From Anaerolinea sp. (lineage in GTDB: Bacteria; Chloroflexota; Anaerolineae; Anaerolineales; Anaerolineaceae): a DNA stretch of 64,000 bases. Shown piece by piece: positions 1-8,024 of this stretch. The notes below the pieces were generated by a model that saw only the letters and a program-made list of their open reading frames with translations, ran no database searches and was not told where the DNA came from. How positions within the stretch are numbered: position 1 is the first letter of the stretch; each line of letters begins with the position of its first letter. The position numbers were made by a program, and so were the translations under genes. The stretch spans positions 1 through 64,000 of the forward strand of contig DYEC01000023.1 in the NCBI GenBank assembly GCA_020725865.1, read 5' to 3'.

Positions 1-42
1 CACCTGCCGCCTGAAGGTCTTGAGCCAACACCGCTAAACAAA

Positions 43-249
43 ACACCCCTGCCGGGGATTTGCAGGGTGTCTGTTCTCGTGCTATACTTTCTCACGAGGT
101 GAGCAGCGCACTCTGCTTGCCTCAACCGTGAGCGTGCTACCACACGGCTCACGGAACGCCCCGGTCGGGCGCACAACGCCCATACGCCGGGGCGTTGTGT
201 TTGAGGCGGTTCGATATTGGTTTGAGAAGGTGCTATGAGGAGTATAGCA
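43..249 (+). ncRNA. Candidate structured RNA or hairpin-rich element, unidentified
   Basis: No credible reading frame lies in the first 320 bases, but the stretch is packed with inverted repeats. Arms are 43-52/62-70 (one bulge), 76-81/93-98, 96-106/113-123 (11 pairs, two of them G-U), 126-133/147-154 (8 pairs), 157-164/187-194 (8 pairs) enclosing 167-171/177-181, an alternative 172-181/190-199 (10 perfect pairs), and 231-236/244-249. The two G-U pairs in the 96-123 stem become A-C mismatches on the other strand, which favours a plus-strand RNA. I do not recognise the family. An orphan HEARO/omega-type RNA, another structured RNA, or a mobile-element end are all possible. The element may begin outside the window. 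Confidence 0.35.
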
Positions 250-287
250 TTAAGTTTTCCTAGTTGTCAATACTTGGAAAAGTTTTT

Positions 288-313
288 ACAAGAAAAAAGG
301 GCTTCTAAGCCCT
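288..313 (-). terminator. Rho-independent terminator of the helix-turn-helix gene
   Basis: Read on the minus strand, a 6-bp stem AGGGCT/AGCCCT closed by the tetraloop TAGA is followed at once by a run of six T. It starts 8 bases past the stop codon of the gene at 321-797, so it should end that transcript. Confidence 0.8.
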
Positions 314-320
314 ATAAACA

Positions 321-797
321 TTAGAATGCCGGGGAGCCTGTTTTCGGTTTATATGGCATCCCTTCCCTGTTGAATACCCGCTTTCCTTGTCCACCGCGTC
401 TGCGATAGACTTCTACACAGTATGCAACATCAGCCTCATCCAAAAAAATCTTCTCGCCACCTAAGCCTTTCTCACGCTTGGTCTCTCTAATAAAGCCTTT
501 TTTATACCACCGATAAAGAGTTGAAAGATTTATATTGTACCTTCCCAATGCTTCAGTAAAACCTATTGAATGCCCCCTCAAATGTGCGTGTATTTGATAC
601 TCCGGCAAATCCTCTTTGCGGAGACCTTTTTCCTGTATCGCCTCGCTGCGCACTTCTTCCTCGCTCACGACCACCTCGCCCGTAACAGTACCTGCGCGTA
701 TTTTACCCGCCTCGATCAGTTGGCGCAAGCGGGTTTCGTCCAGCCCGTATTTGCGGGCGGCTTCGGAAAGGGGAAGAAAGGTGGGGAGAGTAAGCAC
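321..797 (-). CDS. Double helix-turn-helix DNA-binding protein
   Basis: A 158-residue protein of unknown role with two predicted MerR/excisionase-like helix-turn-helix units. The first (about residues 5-45) begins LPLSEAARKYGLDETRLRQL. The second (about 78-130) contains EALGRYNINLSTLYRWYKKG and a following wing-like segment. The tail is basic. The frame opens two codons earlier at a GTG (803), but that codon abuts the AAGGAG ribosome-binding site. The GTG at 797 lies 5 bases beyond GGAG and is the better start. The gene lies just downstream of the tRNA on the same strand and has its own terminator. Excisionase-like proteins beside a tRNA can be remnants of integrated elements, but no integrase or attachment repeat is visible. 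It could equally be a chromosomal regulator. Confidence 0.7.
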   Translation of the reverse strand: MLTLPTFLPLSEAARKYGLDETRLRQLIEAGKIRAGTVTGEVVVSEEEVRSEAIQEKGLRKEDLPEYQIHAHLRGHSIGFTEALGRYNINLSTLYRWYKKGFIRETKREKGLGGEKIFLDEADVAYCVEVYRRRGGQGKRVFNREGMPYKPKTGSPAF

Positions 798-828
798 AAT
801 CACTCCTTTCTAAAAAGCCTACATATAG

Positions 829-900
829 TGGGCCCGGCAGGATTCGAACCTGCGACCAAGCGGTTATGAGCCGCGCGCTCTGCCGCTGAGCTACGGGCCC
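829..900 (-). tRNA. tRNA-Ile(CAU), the lysidine-type isoleucine tRNA
   Basis: The minus strand folds into a full cloverleaf of 72 bases without an encoded CCA. The acceptor stem is GGGCCCG/CGGGCCC, the D-arm GCTC/GAGC, the T-arm GCAGG/CCTGC with loop TTCGAAT, and the anticodon loop CTCATAA. The CAT anticodon could read Met. However, the anticodon loop, its 3' side and the variable loop (CTCATAA followed by CCGCTTGGTC) closely match E. coli tRNA-Ile2, whose wobble C is converted to lysidine by TilS to read AUA. The first anticodon-stem pair is mismatched (C-T). I therefore favour Ile2 over initiator or elongator Met. Confidence 0.85.
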
Positions 901-1005
901 CCCTCAGCACCTATTCAATTGTTAATCATCCTCGCACGCTCAATACCCCGTGATATTTGAGATTACCAAGCTGCGTGTACTTTCATCTTTTAGTCGGCTA
1001 ATTAA

Positions 1006-1034
1006 ATTATAACATCCCCTTTTGCCTTGCACAA
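1006..1034 (-). promoter_or_regulatory. Sigma-70-type promoter for the tRNA and helix-turn-helix gene
   Basis: On the minus strand, -35 TTGTGC (1034-1029) and a perfect -10 TATAAT (1011-1006) are separated by 17 bp. The start point would fall near 999, about 100 bases before the tRNA. The rest of 901-1227 carries only this promoter and the divergent one at 1135-1162. Confidence 0.55.
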
Positions 1035-1134
1035 TCCTTGACAAAGCGGAAACTTCCTCTTGTAACGAGGATGTGAGCCTGTTTGTGTTGTTAATCCCCA
1101 AAAAGGTTTGCACTACAGTTTACAGGGCACAGTA

Positions 1135-1162
1135 TTGATAATACAATAATACCAATTACAAT
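1135..1162 (+). promoter_or_regulatory. Probable promoter of the diguanylate cyclase gene
   Basis: TTGATA (1135-1140), a 16-bp spacer and TACAAT (1157-1162) lie about 65 bp before the start codon. A second AT-rich TATAAT-like hexamer follows near 1174 without a good -35. The region is very AT-rich, so the exact start point is uncertain. Confidence 0.4.
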
Positions 1163-1227
1163 ATAAAGAAGATATAATCGTGTCGTTTCGCAGAAGAAGA
1201 GATTATTTTTGAGGGGTGTCTGCCTGA

Positions 1228-4200
1228 ATGAAAATCCTGTACGTGGATGATCAGCCTAATCGAGCGCGCCAGCTGGAGCAATTGCTCCGGCCCTTTGATA
1301 TGCAGTTAATTCATATTGCCTCGTCTGCCAAAGCTGTGACTTTGCTGAAGCGTAACCGCTCGGATTTCGATGTCGTCTTGCTCAATCTGAATTTGAGCGG
1401 TGCACAGGGTCTAAAGGCGCTTGTCCACATGCTTGAGCAAGTCCCCGGTTTACCCGTTGTTGCCCTATGTGATCAGTTGGATCATGATCTTGCACGGCGA
1501 GCGATTCGCGCTGGGGCTCAGGATGTATTGCCCAGATATTTGCTGAATTCTGATCTATTGCAACGTGTGATTAATTACGCATTGGAACGCAAACAGGCTG
1601 AGGAAAGTCTGCTCAGACGCGATGAAATTCTTAAGGCGATCAGTATTATCGCTAATCTCCTGTTATACATGGGCAATTTTGAGGAAGTCATCACTGAGGC
1701 GTTGGCTTTGCTGGGAAAAGCAACCAATGCCAGCCGGGTCAATCTCTTTATTCATCATCCTGCTAAGAATGGAGATGATCTGCACTTCAGCCTGCGTTAT
1801 GAATGGGATGCCCCCGGAATTCCCAATTTACTTTCCGGCGGATTGTTTGAGAACCGTTCGGCGAGCGGTACATTGATTGGCGAATGGTGGCCCTCCCTTG
1901 AAGCTAACCAGGTTGTTCATGCCCGGCGCAGTGAATACCCGCCGGAAGCATGGGCGGTACTGCCGGAAGATACGCTCTCGATCCTGATCGCGCCCATAAA
2001 GATCCGAGACTCGGTTTGGGGCACAGTTGAGTTCAATGACTGTGCTGTTGAACGTGTCTGGTCACTGGCTGAAATCGAAGCTCTTCAGACTGCCGCCAGC
2101 TTGTTGGCTGCGGGTATTCAGCATCATGAGATGCTTGAGGGATATCGCGCCCTGGTGGATCATTCCCTGCAAGAGTTGCTCATTATTCAGGACAACCGTG
2201 TCGTCTATGCCAATCCAGCGGCGGTTGCTAATATTGCTCCATTGGAGCATTTGCGACAATCATCACCTGAGGAGCTTCAGCGTTTCATTCATCCTGAAGA
2301 TCGCCCTATGCTCCTTCAGTCTATGGATGGTTGGGAACAATGGACGGCGCCGGTAAAGCAGGAATTGCGCCTTTTGAAGCCGGATGGCAGTGTGCGCTGG
2401 GTGGAATTTCTGGCAGCCCGCATTACTTACCAGAATCGACCAGCTTTGCAGGTTGCTCTGCTGGACTTAACTGAGCGCAAGGAAATTGAAAATGCTCTGC
2501 AACGCAGTGCGGAGAGTATGCGTACGCTCTTTGAGCATTTTCCCAGTGTGGTGGCACGCTATGACCGTAATTTGCGCTATCAGTATATCAACCGCGCCGT
2601 TGAGGAACTACTGGACATTCCAGCAGAACGGTTTATCGGCAAGACGCAGCGTGAGGTTGGCTTTCCGGAACAGTTGGTGAAACAATGGGAGGGCGCGCTG
2701 CGACGCGTCTTTGAACGCGGTGAGGAAGTTTTACTTGAATATGAACAGGACACCCCTCACGGACGTGTGACGCGCGAAGCGCACTTGATGCCAGAATTTT
2801 CATCAGATGGCAGTGTAGACAGCATCTTGGCGGTTTCAATGGATATTACAGAGCGCAAGCGCGTTCAACGGGAGCTGGAGAAAGCCTTGGATGAATTACA
2901 AATGATTGCCTCGTCAATATCGGATGTTTTATGGGTGGGCGAGTTCAATCCGCAGGGCAACTACCATATCACTTATGTTTCACCGGTGATGGAAAAATTG
3001 ACCGGTCATCCCAGCGAGTTTTTCCTGCGTGACCCTGGCAACTGGTTGAGCATTGTGCATCCGGAAGATCGCCAGAAAGTGGTCGAGATGGACCAGCGCG
3101 CCTACCATAGCAACCTGGAGGAAATCGAGGGAGAATACCGCCTGATTGATGCCAGCGGCAGATTGCGCTGGGTGCGTGACAATATCCGTATTATTCGTTT
3201 GGCAGATGGCACTGTGCGTTTTGTCGGTGTTGTTTCGGATATTACCGAGCGCAAGGCAGTTGAACAGGACTTACAGGAAGCCAATCAACAGCTCATGAAG
3301 ACCGTTTCCGAGTTGGAAGAGCGCAGCCGTGAAGCGGTTCTGTTTAATGAAATGGGTGATCTTCTGCAGAATTGTATTTCTGTCGAGGAAATTTACCATG
3401 TCGTTTCAATGACATGCCCGCGTTTGTTTCCTGCACTTGGGGGCGCGCTGTATATCATTGATCGCCGTCAGAATTTTGCTGAAACGGTTGCTAGTTGGGG
3501 AGAAATGCGCAGTTTGCAGGTGTTTGAAGCCGATTCCTGCTGGGCTTTAAGGCGCGGCCGTCCGCACATCGTCGAACAGACCGAAAACGAACTCATCTGC
3601 CGTCACGTTACGCTGCCGTTTCCGCCTTCTTACCTGTGTGTACCGCTGATTGCCCAGAGTGAAACTATTGGTTTGCTCCATTTGCAGTGTCACTCGGGAC
3701 ATCTGGCGAGCCGTTGTCAACAGGTTGCCAACATGGTCGCGGAGCGCGTGGCGCTGGCAATTTCCAACTTACGACTTCGGGAGACGCTCCGAATGCAGTC
3801 CATCCGTGATCCGTTGACCAATCTGTATAACCGGCGCTACATGGATGAAACGATGCACCGTGAGTTGTCACGTGCCAGCCGACGCGGTCATCCTATCGGC
3901 ATTATCATGATGGACATTGACCATTTCAAAGTATTCAATGACAGCTACGGACATGAAGCAGGCGATATTATCTTGCAAACCCTCGGCGCTTATTTGCTGA
4001 TGAACGTGCGTAACGAGGATAGTGTTTGCCGTTATGGCGGTGAGGAATTTATCATTATCATGCCGGAATGTACGCTTGAGGAGACTGTACAGCGCGCGAA
4101 TGAACTGCGTAAGGGGGCAGAAGCGCTTACAATCAGCTATCGTGGAACATTACTCGGTGGATTGACACTTTCGGGCGGTGTGGCTGCCTATCCCAGAAAT

Positions 4201-4293
4201 GGAGCCACCTTTGCCGAGCTGCTCCAGGCATGTGACCGGGCACTCTATCGCGCCAAGCAAATTGGACGTAATCAGATCGCTGTTGCCGAATGA
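1228..4293 (+). CDS. Receiver-GAF-PAS3-GAF-GGDEF diguanylate cyclase
   Basis: A 1021-residue cytoplasmic signalling enzyme predicted to make cyclic di-GMP from two GTP. Domains in order: receiver (1-118), GAF (135-300), three PAS domains, each ending in a D-[LI]-TERK linker (305-420, 430-545, 558-675), a short coiled coil, a second GAF (705-848) and GGDEF (855-1018). The active-site loop is GGEEF at 937-941. The inhibitory I-site RNED sits at 928-931, the correct five residues upstream, so product inhibition should work. The receiver is degenerate: the phosphoacceptor Asp is Asn53, the conserved Thr/Ser is Cys81 and the Lys is Arg103, though Asp7-Asp8 remain. It therefore probably does not accept phosphate. 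No transmembrane segment is present, so input must come from the PAS and GAF domains. It converges on the S41 gene with only one base between the stop codons. Confidence 0.93.
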   Translation: MKILYVDDQPNRARQLEQLLRPFDMQLIHIASSAKAVTLLKRNRSDFDVVLLNLNLSGAQGLKALVHMLEQVPGLPVVALCDQLDHDLARRAIRAGAQDVLPRYLLNSDLLQRVINYALERKQAEESLLRRDEILKAISIIANLLLYMGNFEEVITEALALLGKATNASRVNLFIHHPAKNGDDLHFSLRYEWDAPGIPNLLSGGLFENRSASGTLIGEWWPSLEANQVVHARRSEYPPEAWAVLPEDTLSILIAPIKIRDSVWGTVEFNDCAVERVWSLAEIEALQTAASLLAAGIQHHEMLEGYRALVDHSLQELLIIQDNRVVYANPAAVANIAPLEHLRQSSPEELQRFIHPEDRPMLLQSMDGWEQWTAPVKQELRLLKPDGSVRWVEFLAARITYQNRPALQVALLDLTERKEIENALQRSAESMRTLFEHFPSVVARYDRNLRYQYINRAVEELLDIPAERFIGKTQREVGFPEQLVKQWEGALRRVFERGEEVLLEYEQDTPHGRVTREAHLMPEFSSDGSVDSILAVSMDITERKRVQRELEKALDELQMIASSISDVLWVGEFNPQGNYHITYVSPVMEKLTGHPSEFFLRDPGNWLSIVHPEDRQKVVEMDQRAYHSNLEEIEGEYRLIDASGRLRWVRDNIRIIRLADGTVRFVGVVSDITERKAVEQDLQEANQQLMKTVSELEERSREAVLFNEMGDLLQNCISVEEIYHVVSMTCPRLFPALGGALYIIDRRQNFAETVASWGEMRSLQVFEADSCWALRRGRPHIVEQTENELICRHVTLPFPPSYLCVPLIAQSETIGLLHLQCHSGHLASRCQQVANMVAERVALAISNLRLRETLRMQSIRDPLTNLYNRRYMDETMHRELSRASRRGHPIGIIMMDIDHFKVFNDSYGHEAGDIILQTLGAYLLMNVRNEDSVCRYGGEEFIIIMPECTLEETVQRANELRKGAEALTISYRGTLLGGLTLSGGVAAYPRNGATFAELLQACDRALYRAKQIGRNQIAVAE

Positions 4294-4294
4294 G

Positions 4295-6352
4295 CTATTC
4301 CAGAATCGCCTGTTCGGCGGCTTTCAACACTACATCCTCGTTGCTCAATACCGTCTCGCGTGTAATCGGGATGCGCTGTGTAAGTTGTACGCCTTTCCCT
4401 TCTAGAAAGATACTGCCATCCGGCAAGGTGAAACGCCCGGTTGGGATGGTCAACTCGATGTCGCCCGGCAACTTAAACTGCCCGCGCGCGGTTTCTGCTT
4501 CCACACCGGCAGTGGGAAATTGCCCCATCACCACCATTCCCGGCACCTGACTGAACCCATACGCCTCAATCTCACAGGCTGAATAGCAATTCTGATCCAC
4601 CAGCAATACCATCTCATCGAAGCGGTATTGTCCAACATTAGGGTACACCTTCTCACGCGGTCCTTCGGGCTCGAACTTTCCGGTCTTGTCGCTGTAATAC
4701 TCAAGCTGTCCTAGGGGGATCTCCTGATCATATAGAAAACCTGCCAGTCCCAGCGGCGCGCCGCCGAAGTTGAAACGCATATCAATAATCAGCCCGGCAA
4801 CTTGATTCTGCTCAAAGATTTTCAATGCTCGCTCAAAAATGCGGATTGCCAGTCCCAAATCATCATAATTAGAGTTGATACGGATATAGCCGATTTGTGT
4901 TTCCAGCGTCTTGTATTCTACTGGCAACACATCTGGATCAGCATCGTCAAAGGGCCAGCCGGCCAGAAAGCTGTCAAATTCCTGAACGGCTTGCAGGGTG
5001 ACGGTTTTGGCTTTGTCGCCCGGATTGATAAATGTCACCTCTGCTTTTGTACCAGCCGGCGCCCGCAACAGGTACAATGCCTGAGCAGTGCGCAAACCGA
5101 AGTCGGTTGAATATGGTGCCTCAAATGGAAGAACCTTGCCAATTGCTTCGCCAATCGGCATACGGTTGAACTCGGTTATCTCTGCGCCAACCTTGATGCC
5201 CGCTTTTTGCGCCGGGCCATTCTCGGTTATATATGTGACAATCACACTGCCATCGTCCAGCTCGCGAATGGTGAAGCCATAACCGCTACCGGCAATCTGA
5301 CGGAATTCTTGCCGCCGCAGGTCACTGCTCAAACCCACATGACCATCCTTGAAGGCATAGGTGAAATCGCGCAAGGCTGCATAATAGGCGCGTACATCAT
5401 TCTTCTGTTCGGCTTCTTTGACGCGTGGTGAGAGTTCGGCATAGAGTTTATCCCAATTCGGCTGTTTGCCCTCAATGCCGTTGAAAGCGTATTCCTTGCG
5501 AGCGATTTCAAACATCTTGTCAAAAGCTTCACTGAATGAGAGATTGGAGAAATCTTTCACCGCAATATCCTGCGGTTCATAGAGCTTCATTTTCGCTTCC
5601 TGCCCCTGATAAATATCAAAGGGTTGTTTATCCAAGTCAATCACTGAATAACCGGCAGGTAACGGAGCAATCGGATCATCTTCGGTGAATAGCAATCCGT
5701 CATCACCGAAACCGGCTGGGAATGCTTGCTGATCATCGGCTGCCCAGACCACCAATTTGCCGCCGATTACCTCGTCTTGATTCTCGGTATCTGTAACAAT
5801 AGAAGCCAGATAGGTGGGCCAGCCAAGCGAACGATCATCACCGACCGAGAAAACATCGCCGGTGAGATTGGGGGAATAGCCCACGGCAAAGATTTGTACG
5901 CCATTATCCTTCGTCCCATCGTTATCCACATCATGGCTTTCACCGGCCGGACGTACCGGCAACTGCAGGCGAAATGTGCCACGGTTGTTCTCTGTGTCCA
6001 CGTTCATGTAACCCAAGACCTGCGATTCAACTGGTAATTTCCATTCCTTATCGCGCTTGAGGTAACCGGTCAGGTCCAGCAGTGCTACCGCATGTTCGAC
6101 ATAATATGTTTCAAGGACAAATTCGTTCGTGTAGGTAAAGTCTCCTGTAATCAACTCCACCCCCGGTGCGCACAAAGCAGCAACCGTCGGTTTTGGCGGG
6201 CTGTTGGTAGGTAGCAGGTTTTCAGCAGATGCTGATTGGGTTGCAGCTGACGGCTGCGTTGCAGAGATTGCCGATATATTCTGTGGTAATGCCGTGCAGG
6301 ACAGCATCAACATTCCCAGCAGGATCACAATAAACAGATACCGGGTTTTCAT
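4295..6352 (-). CDS. S41-family (tail-specific type) protease lipoprotein with PDZ domain
   Basis: A 685-residue secreted, lipid-anchored protease. A short lipoprotein signal ends in a lipobox at Cys19. Next come a Pro/Ser-rich spacer, a unique N-terminal domain, a helical segment with KDGHVGL (His338), a PDZ domain (about 358-460) and the S41 catalytic domain. The latter has the family motif DMRFNFGG (about 524-531) and CYSACEIE with the likely nucleophile Ser591. The Lys found about 25 residues after Ser in CtpA-type enzymes is not visible here. A Ser-His arrangement using His338, as in tricorn-like S41B members, fits better. I chose ATG 6352, which has GGAGG 6 bases upstream; the frame opens 11 codons earlier. 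The substrate is unknown. It lies 65 bp downstream of the MFS gene. Confidence 0.85.
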   Translation of the reverse strand: MKTRYLFIVILLGMLMLSCTALPQNISAISATQPSAATQSASAENLLPTNSPPKPTVAALCAPGVELITGDFTYTNEFVLETYYVEHAVALLDLTGYLKRDKEWKLPVESQVLGYMNVDTENNRGTFRLQLPVRPAGESHDVDNDGTKDNGVQIFAVGYSPNLTGDVFSVGDDRSLGWPTYLASIVTDTENQDEVIGGKLVVWAADDQQAFPAGFGDDGLLFTEDDPIAPLPAGYSVIDLDKQPFDIYQGQEAKMKLYEPQDIAVKDFSNLSFSEAFDKMFEIARKEYAFNGIEGKQPNWDKLYAELSPRVKEAEQKNDVRAYYAALRDFTYAFKDGHVGLSSDLRRQEFRQIAGSGYGFTIRELDDGSVIVTYITENGPAQKAGIKVGAEITEFNRMPIGEAIGKVLPFEAPYSTDFGLRTAQALYLLRAPAGTKAEVTFINPGDKAKTVTLQAVQEFDSFLAGWPFDDADPDVLPVEYKTLETQIGYIRINSNYDDLGLAIRIFERALKIFEQNQVAGLIIDMRFNFGGAPLGLAGFLYDQEIPLGQLEYYSDKTGKFEPEGPREKVYPNVGQYRFDEMVLLVDQNCYSACEIEAYGFSQVPGMVVMGQFPTAGVEAETARGQFKLPGDIELTIPTGRFTLPDGSIFLEGKGVQLTQRIPITRETVLSNEDVVLKAAEQAILE

Positions 6353-6417
6353 GACATACCTCCGTGTGGTCGAAGAACAGGACAACTATGAGACAATTCT
6401 ACTCGAATATCGGGTGT

Positions 6418-7665
6418 TCAGTGAATGGAACGCATAACCGGACGCCGCCAGTAGACTAGCAAAGCAAATGCCAACAGCACGGCGGCATTGAATAAAACGG
6501 CATTTTGCTCTCCCCAGCGGCCGGCAATTTCACCTGCCAGCAAGGAGCCAATGGGCAATGAACCCATAAAAGTCAGCGAATAGATACTCATCACCCGCCC
6601 GCGTAGCTCGTCAGGTACCCGGCTCTGGATCAGTGCGTTTAGATTGATCGCCATGCTCAACAATCCCCACCCGATGAGTGCCATCAATGCCAGAGAAGGA
6701 AGCTGCCATTTTATCAGCGCGAAGGCAAACATACCCAGCGGTAGCACAAAGCTGCCCAAGGTCCAGATTTTACCGCGCCGGCTTCGTTCTCCCAGTGATG
6801 CCAGGGTAAGCGCAGCAATCAGCGCCCCTACGCCGCGCGCCGAGAGTAGCAAGCCATTGGTGCGTTCATCACCGCCCAACACATTGACTGCCCAGGCTGG
6901 AATCAGGGTCACCAAACTGAAGCCAAACAATGCTGTTATTCCCAAGGAGACAATTAACAGGCGAACCAGATCGTTGCCTGCCACATACCGTAACCCGTCC
7001 AGAATGTCCTGCCACGCATTGTTCGTGTGGGATGGGGGCGTGAACGGCGGCAGGCGCATCAACAAAAGCGCAGCGATCACCGCCAGAAATGAAATGCCGT
7101 TGATGGTAAAACACCATCCCGGTCCAGCCAGCGCATACACCAGCCCGCCCAGCGCCGGACCGATCACCAATCCCAGGTTGAACATGCTTGAGTTGAGGGC
7201 GATGGCGTTGGTTAAATGCTCGCGGTTATCCACCAGTTCAACCACAAATGACTGACGCGCTGGGGCATCAAAGGCGTTGGCAATGCCGTTAAACGCTGCC
7301 AGCACCAGAATGTGCCAGGGCTGCACAATACCGGAAAATGTCAAACCTGCCAGCAGGAATGCCGGCAGCATCATGGAAATTTGAATCAACACCAGTAAAT
7401 TGCGGCGCGGAACGCGATCTGCCACCAGCCCCCCAACCAGGGTGAACAACCAAGTCGGCACCCCGGAGATAAACCCAACATACCCCAGATAAGCTGCCGA
7501 GCGTGTCAGCTCGAATAACAAATATCCCTGTGCGGCGGACTGCATCCAGCTTCCAATCAATGATAGAAGCTGTCCGATGAACCAGGCGCGATAGTTGTAT
7601 GAAGAGAAGGCAGCAAACGTGCGGCTAGCCAGCCGGCTACGCCGCGCAGGAGTGGTGGTATCCAT
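6418..7665 (-). CDS. Major facilitator superfamily exporter (DHA3/EntS-like)
   Basis: A 415-residue integral membrane protein with about 12 hydrophobic segments and the MFS motif A (GGLVADRVPRRNLL) between the second and third. Its length and pattern match the MFS_3 group (EntS and macrolide exporters), which move drugs or siderophores by proton antiport. It lies 97 bp downstream of the iron-transport operon on the same strand. That makes siderophore or metal-complex export a reasonable guess, but the substrate cannot be read from sequence. The ribosome-binding site is weak and the upstream 60 bp are very AT-rich. Confidence 0.8.
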   Translation of the reverse strand: MDTTTPARRSRLASRTFAAFSSYNYRAWFIGQLLSLIGSWMQSAAQGYLLFELTRSAAYLGYVGFISGVPTWLFTLVGGLVADRVPRRNLLVLIQISMMLPAFLLAGLTFSGIVQPWHILVLAAFNGIANAFDAPARQSFVVELVDNREHLTNAIALNSSMFNLGLVIGPALGGLVYALAGPGWCFTINGISFLAVIAALLLMRLPPFTPPSHTNNAWQDILDGLRYVAGNDLVRLLIVSLGITALFGFSLVTLIPAWAVNVLGGDERTNGLLLSARGVGALIAALTLASLGERSRRGKIWTLGSFVLPLGMFAFALIKWQLPSLALMALIGWGLLSMAINLNALIQSRVPDELRGRVMSIYSLTFMGSLPIGSLLAGEIAGRWGEQNAVLFNAAVLLAFALLVYWRRPVMRSIH

Positions 7666-7762
7666 AGTGTCAGGTCTGTATTAATCATATCATAATTATT
7701 AATTATTATTTGAACATCTCCCCTTTTACTATTCAGCCCTGCTTGTTATTAAGAAACCCGCA

Positions 7763-8023
7763 CTATGTGGAAATCTTCTTTGTCTGTAATGTATAGACCT
7801 GCGTTTGCCGGTCTGCACCGGAAGCACAAAATTGGGTCAAAGGACACGAATTGCATTGTGTTTCACTACATGCCATAGAGGTTCGTTTTAAGTACCCCCG
7901 CCTGACTAGTTCATCCAACATCTGTAAAACCTGCGCCGGACTGGTGCCCAATTCGGCTGCCAGTTTTTCCACCCGTTGTATGCCGTCATCTCGTTGAAGG
8001 AGATTGAGGAGTTGCTTGAGCAT
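7763..8023 (-). CDS. feoC: FeoC-like iron-sulfur winged-helix protein
   Basis: An 86-residue protein with an N-terminal winged helix (about 1-48) followed by a cysteine cluster at Cys52, Cys57, Cys60 and Cys66. This is the spacing expected of FeoC proteins that bind an Fe-S cluster. FeoC is thought to modulate FeoB activity or stability, and possibly transcription. The start codon lies one base beyond the feoB stop, so the two are translationally coupled. It is the last gene of the fur-feoABC unit. No clear terminator follows before the MFS gene. Confidence 0.85.
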   Translation of the reverse strand: MLKQLLNLLQRDDGIQRVEKLAAELGTSPAQVLQMLDELVRRGYLKRTSMACSETQCNSCPLTQFCASGADRQTQVYTLQTKKIST

Positions 8024-8024
8024 A

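Noticed and set aside
655-778. C-terminal domain of the 51025 protein as an active IS200/IS605 transposase (positions given are residues of that protein)
   Set aside because: HUH histidines and catalytic Tyr are missing, and no terminal hairpins or tnpB gene flank the locus.
829-900. Initiator or elongator tRNA-Met
   Set aside because: The anticodon loop with its 3' side and variable region match tRNA-Ile2(CAU) much better, and the first acceptor pair G-C is paired, unlike the usual initiator mismatch.
7686-7712. AT-rich stretch upstream of the MFS gene as a second Fur box
   Set aside because: It contains a direct repeat of AATTATT and not a symmetric palindrome, and does not match the clear operator at 10965-10991.
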